Origin: Actinomycetota bacterium
GTDB taxonomy: Bacteria > Actinomycetota > Actinomycetes > Nanopelagicales > Nanopelagicaceae
Length of the DNA stretch: 42,759 nucleotides
Direction: 5' to 3'
NCBI GenBank assembly: GCA_009702925.1
Contig: WLHC01000006.1
Span: 1 to 42,759, forward strand
Shown: positions 29,208 to 37,211 of the stretch, piece by piece
Position numbering within the stretch: the stretch's first letter is position 1
Layout of the letters: every line of letters begins with the position of its first letter
The notes under the pieces: model-generated
Told to the model about the DNA's origin: nothing
What the model saw: only the letters and a program-made list of their open reading frames with translations
The model's database searches: none
Made by a program: the position numbers and the translations under genes

Positions 29208-29467
29208 GTGCTCGGGGCTTAAGATTTCCTGCTGGGCAAGATGTAGGGAACGCTCAAAACATGCCCAGATTTCCACTTTCGAGCCAGAATGGGTAATCTT
29301 GGGCCCAGACCAGTGGAGTAACAACCACTGCAAGAGGAGTTACCGCTCCCACCTTCATCGCCACTAGTGCGAGCTGGTTTGTCGGATTAGAGATTTCTCT
29401 CTGTTCCTTGCGGTTTTCTTTTGTAGCGCAGTTACACCAAAGCGTTAACGAACCGAAGGAGCACAAA
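29208..29467 (+). promoter_or_regulatory. Intergenic region and structured leader of infC
   Basis: This 260-base stretch lies between the divergent DUF3099 promoter and infC and has no recognisable gene. It holds CAGTGG (29311-29316) paired with CCACTG (29325-29330). An overlapping alternative pairs GGAGTAAC (29315-29322) with GTTAC..CTCC (29339-29349, two-base bulge). A 10-codon open frame runs ATG 29289 to TAA 29321, ending in the first hairpin's loop. CTGGGC (29232-29237) can also pair with GCCCAG (29263-29268). The infC promoter must be here but I cannot place it with confidence. IF3 operons are often controlled by leaders; function here is inference. Confidence 0.45.
29455..29461 (+). 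promoter_or_regulatory. Ribosome binding site that decides the infC start
   Basis: GAAGGAG is one of the strongest Shine-Dalgarno sequences in the window. It is followed after six bases by GTC at 29468, exactly where the conserved IF3 N-terminus begins, with no ATG, GTG or TTG nearby in that frame. Confidence 0.75.
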
Positions 29468-30058
29468 GTCACCACCGAACCTCGCATTAATGATCGGATT
29501 CGCACGCCTCAAATTCGTTTAATCGGTTATACCGGTGAACAAGTTGGAGTTGTAGATATCGATACCGCACTAAAGATGGCTGATGAAGTTGGTCTTGATC
29601 TTGTTGAGATCGCTCCTGAAGCTACTCCACCTGTTTGCAAAATCATGGACTTCGGAAAGTACAAGTACGAAGTTGCTCAGAAAGCACGGGAAGCGCGGCA
29701 AAACCAGACCCACATTGTGGTTAAGGAAGTGCGGTTGACCCCAAAGATTGAAAATCATGACTATGAGACTAAAAGATCTCAAGTTGAGAAGTTTCTTAAG
29801 GGCGGAGACAAAGTGAAAGTGACAATGAAGTTTCGAGGACGTGAACAAACAAGACCTGAACTGGGTTACAAAATGTTGCAACGTCTTGCAGAAGATATTG
29901 CAGAAGTTGGTTTCGTCGAATTTGCTCCAAAGCAAGAGGGACGAAATATGACAATGGTTCTTGGTCCAACGAAGAAAAAGACAGAAGCAGTTGCAGAGGC
30001 AAAGGCAGCGCGCAAGGCGAAGGCCGATGCAGCTGTGCAAACAATGGATGGAGCTTAG
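29468..30058 (+). CDS. infC: Translation initiation factor IF-3
   Basis: IF3 binds the 30S subunit and rejects wrong start codons and wrong initiator tRNA. The conserved protein begins [19 protein letters not shown] and carries [20 protein letters not shown] in the N-domain. [18 protein letters not shown] and [12 protein letters not shown] lie in the C-domain, and a lysine/alanine-rich tail follows. The frame is open back to a TTG at 29408, which would add 20 residues not seen in the family. The ribosome binding site GAAGGAG instead points to GTC at 29468, giving 196 residues. Non-standard starts (AUU in E. coli) are the known basis of IF3 autoregulation, so GTC is plausible, but GTC is not a standard start and this is inference. 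It is followed after three bases by rpmI. Confidence 0.93.
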   Translation, partial: VTTEPRINDRIRTPQIRLIGYTGEQVGVVDIDTALKMADEVGLDLVEIAPEATPPVCKIMDFGKYKYEVAQKAREARQNQTHIVVKEVRLTPKIENHDYETKRSQVEKFLKGGDKVKVTMKFRGREQTRPELGYKMLQRLAEDIAEVGFVEFAPKQEGRNMTMVLGPTKKKTEAVAEAKAARKAKADAAVQTMDGA

Positions 30059-30061
30059 AAG

Positions 30062-30259
30062 ATGCCAAAAATGAAGACACATAGCGGAGCGAAGAAGACA
30101 TTCCGCGTTACAGGTTCTGGAAAGATCATGCACGAGCGTGCAGGAAAGCGTCACTTACTCGAGCGCAAGTCATCTCGTGTAACGCGCCGACTTTCTACAG
30201 AGTCAGCCGCTAAGCCAACCGTCGCAGTTACAGCCAAGCGCATGCTTGGTTTGAAGTAA
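30062..30259 (+). CDS. rpmI: 50S ribosomal protein L35
   Basis: L35 is a small basic protein of the large ribosomal subunit. The 65-residue sequence starts [20 protein letters not shown] and includes the conserved [17 protein letters not shown] core. The gene begins three bases after infC and ends 12 bases before rplT, the classic infC-rpmI-rplT operon. Confidence 0.97.
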   Translation: MPKMKTHSGAKKTFRVTGSGKIMHERAGKRHLLERKSSRVTRRLSTESAAKPTVAVTAKRMLGLK

Positions 30260-30271
30260 GGGGTCAGTTAG

Positions 30272-30631
30272 ATGAGAGTAAAACGCGGAGTTCACGCAGC
30301 CAAAAAGCGTCGTACAACATTAGAGCGTGCCAGCGGTTACCGTGGGCAACGTTCACGCCTTTTCACAAAGGCAAAAGAGCAAGTCACGCACTCTATGGTC
30401 TATGCATTCAATGACCGTAAAGATAAGAAAGGCGATTTCCGCCGTCTGTGGATTCAAAGAATCAATGCAGGATGCCGCGAACACGGTCTTACATATAACC
30501 GTTTCATTCAAGGTCTGAAAGCTTCAGATGTTGAGGTTGATCGTCGAGTTCTATCTGAACTTGCAACAAATGATCCAGCAACTTTCAAAACACTTGTAGA
30601 TGTTGCTCGCAAGAGCCTTGCATCACTATAA
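30272..30631 (+). CDS. rplT: 50S ribosomal protein L20
   Basis: L20 binds 23S rRNA early in assembly of the large subunit. The 119-residue protein has the basic N-terminal extension [19 protein letters not shown] followed by the globular domain with [19 protein letters not shown], then the conserved [20 protein letters not shown] end. In some bacteria L20 represses its own operon through a leader RNA; no such L20 site can be shown here, though the infC leader has pairing potential. No terminator with a T-run follows; instead the next gene begins after nine bases and opens with a very strong hairpin. Confidence 0.97.
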   Translation: MRVKRGVHAAKKRRTTLERASGYRGQRSRLFTKAKEQVTHSMVYAFNDRKDKKGDFRRLWIQRINAGCREHGLTYNRFIQGLKASDVEVDRRVLSELATNDPATFKTLVDVARKSLASL

Positions 30632-30634
30632 AAT
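30629..30634 (+). promoter_or_regulatory. -10 element of the SpoU methyltransferase gene, leaderless type
   Basis: TAAAAT starts on the rplT stop codon and ends six bases before the ATG at 30641. No Shine-Dalgarno lies between them. The spacing predicts an mRNA that begins at the ATG. Confidence 0.5.
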
Positions 30635-30640
30635 CTTCTA

Positions 30641-31441
30641 ATGATTGAGAGCCTTAACTCGCCGCACATCGCGCGAGTTAAGGCTCTTACTAGTTCAAGA
30701 GGTGCAAAAGAGCGGAAAAATGCTCGCCAGTTTGTTGCAGAAGGTTTGCAGTGCGCAAAAGAGGCTTTATCGGCAAGAAATAATAATCCTGATTTTCAGG
30801 CTCCCTCAGTAGAGACCTTGTTTTTAACAGTTAATGGTCGTTCAAAAATAGAGCAGAACCAGGATCTGGCAATACCTAGCTCACTCAACGTCATTGATGT
30901 CAGCGATGAGGTCATGAGGCAAATGTCAGAGACAATTACCCCTCAAGGAATACTGGCTATTTGCTCAATTTCTGAAAATGACATCTCATCGATAAAACTA
31001 AACGGTAAACGCAGATTCATTTACCTTTCAGAAGTTCAGGACCCGGGAAATGCGGGCACTATATTGCGCTCAGCTGACGCTTTCGGAATGGATGCTGTGA
31101 TAACTTCACCAGGAAGCGTGGATATGTTCTCGCCGAAAGTAGTAAGGAGTACAGCCGGATCCTTGTGGCATATACCTGTATTTGAGGGAGTAGAACTATT
31201 TGAGATATTAAAACTCAACTTACAGGCGGTATCTCTTGGCGCAGATGGCTCACGCTCACTAATTGACTACCAACCAAGTGGTGATGTGTTGGCTATTTTT
31301 GGAAATGAAGCGCGTGGACTTTCAGAATTGGATTCAATTTCCGGAGTCGAATTAGTAAAAATCCCCATGCCTGGCAATGCAGAAAGCCTGAATCTTTCAG
31401 CTGCTGCAACGATTGTGATGTACCACTTGTCAATTGCTTAA
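30641..31441 (+). CDS. SpoU/TrmH-family 2'-O-ribose RNA methyltransferase
   Basis: This 266-residue protein is a SPOUT-class enzyme that methylates a ribose in RNA, most likely rRNA, using S-adenosylmethionine. The N-terminal substrate-binding domain starts with the family pattern (SLNSPHIARVKAL, then ARQFVAEGLQCAKEAL). The three SpoU motifs follow: SEVQDPGNAGTILRSADAFG (about residues 129-148), IFGNEARGLS, and KIPMPGNAESLNLSAAATIV near the end, which form the knot. It could be RlmB-, TsnR- or YsgA-like; I cannot tell the target base. It sits between rplT and pheS, a common place for this gene in actinobacteria. Its first codons lie in a 15-17 bp inverted repeat and its start looks leaderless. 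Confidence 0.93.
   Translation: MIESLNSPHIARVKALTSSRGAKERKNARQFVAEGLQCAKEALSARNNNPDFQAPSVETLFLTVNGRSKIEQNQDLAIPSSLNVIDVSDEVMRQMSETITPQGILAICSISENDISSIKLNGKRRFIYLSEVQDPGNAGTILRSADAFGMDAVITSPGSVDMFSPKVVRSTAGSLWHIPVFEGVELFEILKLNLQAVSLGADGSRSLIDYQPSGDVLAIFGNEARGLSELDSISGVELVKIPMPGNAESLNLSAAATIVMYHLSIA
30646..30689 (+). repeat. Strong inverted repeat over the first codons of the methyltransferase
   Basis: Bases 30648-30662 pair perfectly with 30673-30687 (15 bp; arms begin AGAGCCTTAAC and CGAGTTAAGG within the right arm), with a 10-base loop. One G-U and one A-U pair extend it to 30646/30689. No T-run follows, so it is not a canonical terminator. The coding sequence here matches the family, so the hairpin is embedded in a real N-terminus. 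Confidence 0.9.
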
Positions 31442-31525
31442 TTGGTCTATTGCTTGATTAGGGAGAAATTCATTCTGATTTGCCCGAGACAGTCGAATAT
31501 ACCGTCCTAATAAAGGCTCACAAGA

Positions 31526-31531
31526 TAGAGT
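31526..31531 (+). promoter_or_regulatory. -10 element of pheS, leaderless type
   Basis: TAGAGT ends six bases before ATG 31538, and no Shine-Dalgarno lies between. The rest of the 96-base spacer (31442-31537) shows no T-box motif, no leader peptide rich in Phe codons and no clear terminator. Confidence 0.6.
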
Positions 31532-31537
31532 TTGACC

Positions 31538-32545
31538 ATGCGCGCCGAGGAGATTTCAGCATGGGTGGAACAAGCCCAAGCCGCATGTGCTTCGGCAAAA
31601 GATTTGGACGGGCTCAAAGTTGTTCGTACAGCCCACTCGGGGGATAAGTCACCAATTGCTTTGGCCTCCCGAGCATTGGGCTCTATGTCTGCTGAGGAAA
31701 AAGTAGTCTTCGGAAAATTAATTGGAGATGCAAAGGCATCGGTATCGCAATTCCTAGCCGCAGCCTTGCTTAAATTAGAGGCGCAGAGAGATCAGAAAAT
31801 ACTTCTCGAAGAAGTTGTTGACATTACTCTTCCCGTTAATCGCGCTCACCGAGGTGGTTTACACCCGATAACCATTATTAAAAACGAAGTTTCTGATTTC
31901 TTTATCGAGCAAGGATTCTCAGTTGAGGAAGGCCCCGAACTTGAATCGGGTTGGCTGAATTTTGATGCACTGAATATTCCGCCAGATCATCCAGCTCGAA
32001 CAATGCAGGACACATTTTTTATCGAACCGATTGAGTCGGGGATGGTACTTCGAACACATACCTCTCCTGTTCAAGTAAGAACAATGCTCACTCAGGAACC
32101 ACCGATTTATGTCGTATGTCCAGGTCGGACCTTCCGCGCCGATGAACTTGATGCCACACATAGTCCCGTGTTTCATCAAGTTGAGGGACTTGTTGTTGAC
32201 AAGGGCATAACAATGGCCCATTTAAAAGGAACATTAGATAATTTTGCGCGTCACATGTTTGGTCCTGATGTAACAACACGTTTAAGACCATCTTTTTTTC
32301 CCTTTACTGAACCGAGTGCAGAAGTAGATATTTATTTCAATAACCGCTGGATTGAATGGGGCGGTTGCGGAATGGTAAATCCCAAGGTCTTAGCAACGTG
32401 TGGAATAGATACCGATGTTTACAGTGGGTTCGCCTTTGGTATGGGGCTGGAGAGAACTCTTATGGTTCGTCACGGAATAACGGATATGCATGACATAGTT
32501 GAAGGAGATATTCGTTTCACTAGACAGTTTGGTGTTGGCCTCTAA
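31538..32545 (+). CDS. pheS: Phenylalanine-tRNA ligase alpha subunit
   Basis: PheS carries the catalytic class II core of the alpha2-beta2 enzyme that charges tRNA-Phe. The protein has motif 1 (HPITIIKNEVSDFFIEQGF), the ESGWLNFDALNIPPDHPARTM-type segment, motif 2 (RTHTSPVQVRTM and PGRTFRADELDATHSPVFHQ), and motif 3 (GMGLERTLMVRHGI). A TTG at 31532 would also open the frame, but the -10 hexamer at 31526-31531 places transcription start at the ATG 31538, so this is the better start (335 residues). The stop shares its last base with the pheT ATG. Confidence 0.97.
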   Translation: MRAEEISAWVEQAQAACASAKDLDGLKVVRTAHSGDKSPIALASRALGSMSAEEKVVFGKLIGDAKASVSQFLAAALLKLEAQRDQKILLEEVVDITLPVNRAHRGGLHPITIIKNEVSDFFIEQGFSVEEGPELESGWLNFDALNIPPDHPARTMQDTFFIEPIESGMVLRTHTSPVQVRTMLTQEPPIYVVCPGRTFRADELDATHSPVFHQVEGLVVDKGITMAHLKGTLDNFARHMFGPDVTTRLRPSFFPFTEPSAEVDIYFNNRWIEWGGCGMVNPKVLATCGIDTDVYSGFAFGMGLERTLMVRHGITDMHDIVEGDIRFTRQFGVGL

Positions 32546-35001
32546 TGCGCGCACCTTTATCGTGGTTAAAAGAGTTTGTGGACATACCAACAAATATAAC
32601 TGCACAGGAAATTTCTGACGCACTTGTACGTGTTGGTTTTGAAGTAGAAGAAATCATTACTCAAGGCAATGATTTAACAGGTCCACTAAAATTTGCAAAA
32701 GTTGTCTCAATAGAAGAGCTGTCAGGTCACAAAAAACCGATTCGATATGTCGGTCTAGATTGTGGTGAAGGCGCAGAGCGCTTTGTTATTTGTGGTGCAA
32801 CAAATTTTGTGGTCGGAGACATCGTTGTAGCGGCTCTGCCGGGTGCTGTTCTTCCAGGAGGTTTTGCAATTTCGGCTCGCGAAACATATGGTAAAACTTC
32901 AAATGGAATGATTTGTTCTGGTCGTGAATTGGCCATTAGCGATGATCATGCAGGAATTCTGGTTTTCACCCAGGATCAAGCATCTGTAGGAAGTGATGCG
33001 ATCGAAGGTCTTCAAATAAATGATGTCATCTTTGACATTGCTGTAAATCCAGATCGCGGCTATGCATTGAGCATTCGAGGGATTGCCCGAGAAGTGGCTG
33101 CGTCTTTGGGCCTTGTTTTTAGAGATCCAATCGATTCTCTGCGGGATCTGGATTTCGCGGAAACCGGGAATGGCCTCAAAGCCAAGATTGCGGATAAAGA
33201 CACATCATCTGTTTTTTACCTAAGAACCATGAGTAATTTCGATCCATCGGCAAAAACACCAATGTGGATGCGGCGCCGGATTGAAAAGATGGGGATGCGC
33301 TCTATTTCCTTGGTCGTTGACATAACAAATTATGTGATGCTCGAACTGGGTCAACCGTTGCATGCATTTGATAAAGCAAAAATTAAAGGCGGATTGACTA
33401 TAAAACGGTCAGGTAAAGTTCAAAAGTTCATTACGTTGGATGGACAAGAACGTAATTTGGATCCTGATGATCTGATGGTTTGGGACGACGATCAACCTCT
33501 TTCACTTGCGGGGACAATGGGCGGTCTCTATTCTGAAATTACGGATTCAACAACAGAGATTGCACTTGAGGCTGCCGTGTTCAACCAATTGTGCGTGGCT
33601 AAGAACTCGCGCAGACATAAACTTTCTTCAGAGGCATCACGTAGATTGGAAAGGGGAGTGGATCCCTTTTTGCCTCAATTTGCATCAGCTAGATTTGTAC
33701 AGCTTTTAACCGCGCATAGTTCGGCGCTACATGTATCAACAAATGTTGACGGTAAGCCTCAACTTAGTGCCTCGATAAAAATGGATCCTAACTATGTTTC
33801 GAAAGTTCTTGGACTCGATGTGAGCGCAGAAACCGTTGCAAAACACTTGCGAACCGTTGGATGCGAGGTGGATGAGAAAAACTTTTCAGTTCAGCCACCT
33901 TCTTGGCGCTTAGATCTACACACACCGGCCGATTTATCAGAAGAAGTTGCTCGAATGATCGGATATGACAAAATCCCTTCAGTACTACCACCCCGACCTC
34001 TTCATGCAACACTTTCAACTTCGCAAAAAAGAAGACGAAGCGTATCTTTGATGTTGGCAAATCGTGGTTTTGCGGAAGTACAGAGTTTCCCATTTACTAA
34101 CCAGGCGACAATCGATGCGATGGGATTTGTTGGGGAGAGGGCGGCAACTTACAAACTGGCTAACCCAATGTCAGAAGAATTCCCTTTAATGCGAGTGCAT
34201 TTAGTTCCAGGATTGATAGAAATCGCTGCGCGAAATATAAGTCGGGGAGCTAAGGACTTCGCAATATTTGAAATGGGATCGATTTTCCGAAGCTCACAGA
34301 GATTGGAACCGGCGTTATCGCCAAAGCTTGATAAGCGCCCAAATCAAGATGAAATTACAAAGATCTTTTCATCTGTTCCAAGTCAGGGTTACCATGTAGC
34401 TGGGTTACTTGTCGGAAAGATAGAGAGCGAGAATTGGCAAGGTAAAGCACGTAGCTATAATTGGCAAGATGCAATTGCATGCGCTCAGGATGTTTTAAAT
34501 TTATGCAATCTTGAGTGGACGATTTCTCGTTCTGATTTCGCACCATGGCATCCTGGACGATGCGCCGAACTTATTGTTGACGGTAAAGCAGTTGCACATG
34601 CTGGTGAGTTACACCCACGAATAGTCTCTGCATATGGTTTACCCGAACGCAGTGTTGCCTTTGCGGTGGCATTAAGTGCGTTGCCTGATTCAGAACTGGT
34701 TCGACCTAAGAGAGTAGGAACGATGCCGGCTGCCGTTCAAGACGTTGCGCTCATAGTTGATGAGGCAGTAACCGCCTTACAGGTAGAGGATGCACTTCGC
34801 CAGGGTGCAGGGCCACTTTTGGAATCGGTAACTCTGTTTGATCGCTACGACAAAATTGGTGATGGAAAGATTTCATTAGCTTTCACTCTGGTATTTCGAG
34901 ATGCCACTCGAACCTTAACTGGGGAGGAAGTGGCTGTACTGAGGGAGAACGCCACTTTGATGGCTTCGAAAACCTGCGGGGCTGTCCTTCGTACCGCATA
35001 A
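32545..35001 (+). CDS. pheT: Phenylalanine-tRNA ligase beta subunit
   Basis: PheT is the tRNA-binding and editing subunit. The 818-residue protein is full length. It has the N-terminal EMAP/tRNA-binding domain (about residues 40-150), then the B3/B4 editing domain (MRRRIEKMGMRSISLVVDITNYV..., split over about residues 210-400). The B5 DNA-binding-like domain follows (VSKVLGLDVSAETVAKHL). The catalytic-like core contains EIAARNISRGAKDFAIFEMG, and the ferredoxin-fold anticodon domain at the end carries KRVGTMPAAVQDVALIVD. It is coupled to pheS by a one-base overlap. Its stop codon lies inside the first ARG-box-like palindrome upstream of argC. Confidence 0.97.
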   Translation: MRAPLSWLKEFVDIPTNITAQEISDALVRVGFEVEEIITQGNDLTGPLKFAKVVSIEELSGHKKPIRYVGLDCGEGAERFVICGATNFVVGDIVVAALPGAVLPGGFAISARETYGKTSNGMICSGRELAISDDHAGILVFTQDQASVGSDAIEGLQINDVIFDIAVNPDRGYALSIRGIAREVAASLGLVFRDPIDSLRDLDFAETGNGLKAKIADKDTSSVFYLRTMSNFDPSAKTPMWMRRRIEKMGMRSISLVVDITNYVMLELGQPLHAFDKAKIKGGLTIKRSGKVQKFITLDGQERNLDPDDLMVWDDDQPLSLAGTMGGLYSEITDSTTEIALEAAVFNQLCVAKNSRRHKLSSEASRRLERGVDPFLPQFASARFVQLLTAHSSALHVSTNVDGKPQLSASIKMDPNYVSKVLGLDVSAETVAKHLRTVGCEVDEKNFSVQPPSWRLDLHTPADLSEEVARMIGYDKIPSVLPPRPLHATLSTSQKRRRSVSLMLANRGFAEVQSFPFTNQATIDAMGFVGERAATYKLANPMSEEFPLMRVHLVPGLIEIAARNISRGAKDFAIFEMGSIFRSSQRLEPALSPKLDKRPNQDEITKIFSSVPSQGYHVAGLLVGKIESENWQGKARSYNWQDAIACAQDVLNLCNLEWTISRSDFAPWHPGRCAELIVDGKAVAHAGELHPRIVSAYGLPERSVAFAVALSALPDSELVRPKRVGTMPAAVQDVALIVDEAVTALQVEDALRQGAGPLLESVTLFDRYDKIGDGKISLAFTLVFRDATRTLTGEEVAVLRENATLMASKTCGAVLRTA

Positions 35002-35036
35002 TTATGCATTGTGTTGCATAATTATAGATTATGCAT
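34995..35036 (+). promoter_or_regulatory. ARG-box-like operator upstream of argC
   Basis: GCATAATTATGC (34996-35007) is a perfect 12-bp palindrome, and it fits the ArgR box form TGCAT-W4-ATGCA except for the first base. A second site has arms TGCATAAT (35015-35022) and ATTATGCA (35028-35035) around five bases. The first half of this second site also gives a box of the same phase as box one, with centres 20 bp apart, close to two helical turns. The sites end one base before the -10 hexamer of argC, where repressor would block RNA polymerase. ArgR is encoded in the same operon, so feedback by arginine is expected. Binding is inference. Confidence 0.75.
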
Positions 35037-35042
35037 TAGCCT
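35037..35042 (+). promoter_or_regulatory. -10 element of argC, leaderless type
   Basis: TAGCCT ends seven bases before ATG 35050, without a Shine-Dalgarno. It lies directly downstream of the ARG-box-like palindromes. Confidence 0.6.
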
Positions 35043-35049
35043 TTACGCT

Positions 35050-36072
35050 ATGAAAACTGCAGTTATAGGTGGAAGCGGTTATGCCGGCGGCGAGTTGTTG
35101 CGTCTACTTTCCCTCCATCCAAAATTTAATGTCACGATAGTGAGTGCGCATTCGAACGCTGGTGAGCTTATTGAATCCGTCCACCCCCAACTTCACAGCT
35201 ATCAGGGTCAAAGGTTTGTAAGCAATGATGAAATCAATTTCTCTGAGATTGAGCTTGTTTTTCTTGCCTTGCCTCATGGCGAATCAGCCGCGTTGATTGC
35301 CAAGATTCCCGCACAGGTCAAAATCGTTGATCTGGGAGCGGACTTCAGGTTAGAAGATAGAACCGCTTGGGATAAATACTATGGTGGTAGTTATGCGGGT
35401 TCATGGGTTTATGGATTGCCAGAACTCTCCAAGAATCAGAGATCAGCTATTGCCAAAGAAAGTAGAGTTGCAAATCCTGGTTGCTATGCAACTTCTATCG
35501 CACTCGGCATTGCACCGGCCTTAGCGTTTATCGATTCTTCTGACATCGTAGTGGTTGCTGCTTCGGGAACTACTGGTGCTGGCAGAAATGCAAGAATTAA
35601 TCTGATTGCAAGTGAAGTTGTTAATTCATTGACATCTTACAAATTTGGTGGTGTTCATCAACATACACCTGAGATAGAACAAGCGATTTCATCTCTGGCG
35701 AAGAAGCCAGCGAAAATTTCATTTACTCCAATTTTGGCACCTATGCCCCGTGGAATTCTTTCAACTATTACTGCCAAGTTAACTAAATCGGTATCTGTAG
35801 AAGAAGTTCACTCAATTTATTCTGATTACTTTTCTGCCGACTCTTTTATTGATGTGTTACCTCTGGGACAACTACCAAAAACAAACTCCATCACAGGGAG
35901 CAACAAGGCCATTATGCAGGTTGCAGTAGATGAGCACACAAATCGCTTAGTTGTATCTGTTGCCATAGATAACCTCGGGAAAGGCGCAGCCGGACAGGCT
36001 GTTCAGAATGCGAACATCATTTGTGGTCTTGCTGAAACTACTGGACTCATCAGCGATGGGATCGGCGCATGA
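35050..36072 (+). CDS. argC: N-acetyl-gamma-glutamyl-phosphate reductase
   Basis: ArgC reduces N-acetylglutamyl phosphate to the semialdehyde with NADPH, the third step of arginine synthesis. The protein begins MKTAVIGGSGYAGGELLRLL (nucleotide-binding fold) and carries the catalytic cysteine Cys145 in VANPGCYATS; GTTGAGR, HQHTPEIEQ and FTPILAPMPRGI are further family motifs. The frame is open back to 35011, but the preceding 13 residues are not part of the family and the -10 hexamer at 35037-35042 fits ATG 35050 (340 residues). Its stop overlaps argJ by four bases. First gene of the arg operon. Confidence 0.96.
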   Translation: MKTAVIGGSGYAGGELLRLLSLHPKFNVTIVSAHSNAGELIESVHPQLHSYQGQRFVSNDEINFSEIELVFLALPHGESAALIAKIPAQVKIVDLGADFRLEDRTAWDKYYGGSYAGSWVYGLPELSKNQRSAIAKESRVANPGCYATSIALGIAPALAFIDSSDIVVVAASGTTGAGRNARINLIASEVVNSLTSYKFGGVHQHTPEIEQAISSLAKKPAKISFTPILAPMPRGILSTITAKLTKSVSVEEVHSIYSDYFSADSFIDVLPLGQLPKTNSITGSNKAIMQVAVDEHTNRLVVSVAIDNLGKGAAGQAVQNANIICGLAETTGLISDGIGA

Positions 36073-37211
36073 ATCTTCCGAAGGGATTTATTTCTGGTGC
36101 AACATCGGCGGGACTAAAAAGCAACGGTGATTTAGATATTACCCTTATTCAAAACCTTGGACCTAATTTCGATTGTGCTGCAGTCTTTACATCCAACAAG
36201 GTAGTAGCCGCACCGGTTATCTGGTCGAAACAGATTGCTTCATCTGGTGCTGCCCAAGCAATTGTTTTGAATTCTGGTGGTGCTAATGCATGCACGGGCC
36301 CTCAAGGTTTTGCGGACACTCATAAATCCGCAGAGTTCGTTGCAGATCTACTACAGATTTCTTCTAGTGATGTTTTGGTTTGTTCTACAGGATTGATTGG
36401 TGAGCTACTTCCAATGGAAAAGGTTATGGAAGGAATTTCTTACATCGCAAAACACATGGACGGAAAAGGCCTAAAAAAGAGCGCACAGGCAATTATGACG
36501 ACAGATTCTGTTCCAAAGATTTCAGAAGTCGCGAGCGACGGTGTGGCATTTGCTGCTATAGCAAAAGGGGCGGGCATGCTTGCACCAGCTTTGGCAACCA
36601 TGCTTTCTGTAGTGATGACCGATGCAGTTGTATCCAGCCATGTTCAACAAATATTCGAAGAGGTTACAGATCGCACATTTAATCGTATGGATTCAGATGG
36701 TTGCACCTCAACCAACGACACAGTGGTGCTTATGTCCTCGGGTGCTAGTGGAATCTCTATCACTGATGAGAAGTTGAGAGAATTGCTAACTCAGGTTTGT
36801 TCAGATCTAGTTGCACAGTTGATTGCAGATGCAGAAGGTTCTTCGAAAACGGTGGAGATAACCGTTAACAACGCAGATAGCGAAAAGGATGCAGTTGAAA
36901 TTGCTAGAGCATGCGCGCGCAATAATCTTTTGAAAGCTGCAATCTTTGGAGGCGATCCCAACTGGGGTCGGGTTTTGGCTGCAGTGGGAACTGCATCGGC
37001 CAAAATGGATCCTTTGACTATCGATGTTTGCTTGAACGGTATTCAGGTATGCAGCAATAGCGCACCTGATCAGGATAAATCAGCAGTTGATTTCTCCGAT
37101 CGCTTGGTTGAGATAAAGATCGATATGAAAGTTGGTTCGTCGACAGCCACGGTTCTTACAAATGATCTAACTCATGCATATGTCCACGAGAACTCGGCGT
37201 ACTCAACATGA
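36069..37211 (+). CDS. argJ: Glutamate N-acetyltransferase / ornithine acetyltransferase
   Basis: ArgJ moves the acetyl group from N-acetylornithine back to glutamate, which makes the arginine pathway cyclic. The 380-residue precursor cuts itself: the processing site is Ala176-Thr177 in LAPALATMLSVVMTDA, and Thr177 becomes the nucleophile. TTDSVPK and the CTSTNDTV stretch are further family motifs. Whether it can also use acetyl-CoA (bifunctional) cannot be read from sequence. The usual MAPNMATM motif reads LAPALATM here, a small deviation. It overlaps argC and argB by four bases each. Confidence 0.96.
   Translation: MNLPKGFISGATSAGLKSNGDLDITLIQNLGPNFDCAAVFTSNKVVAAPVIWSKQIASSGAAQAIVLNSGGANACTGPQGFADTHKSAEFVADLLQISSSDVLVCSTGLIGELLPMEKVMEGISYIAKHMDGKGLKKSAQAIMTTDSVPKISEVASDGVAFAAIAKGAGMLAPALATMLSVVMTDAVVSSHVQQIFEEVTDRTFNRMDSDGCTSTNDTVVLMSSGASGISITDEKLRELLTQVCSDLVAQLIADAEGSSKTVEITVNNADSEKDAVEIARACARNNLLKAAIFGGDPNWGRVLAAVGTASAKMDPLTIDVCLNGIQVCSNSAPDQDKSAVDFSDRLVEIKIDMKVGSSTATVLTNDLTHAYVHENSAYST

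Noticed and set aside
29570-30154. Long open frame (194 codons) on the minus strand
   Set aside because: It lies entirely opposite infC and rpmI; it is a Cys/Leu/His-rich shadow of their lysine- and glutamate-rich codons and resembles no known family.
31442-31537. T-box or Phe leader peptide before pheS
   Set aside because: No T-box core, specifier hairpin, Phe-codon-rich frame or terminator is visible, and the leaderless promoter leaves no transcribed leader.
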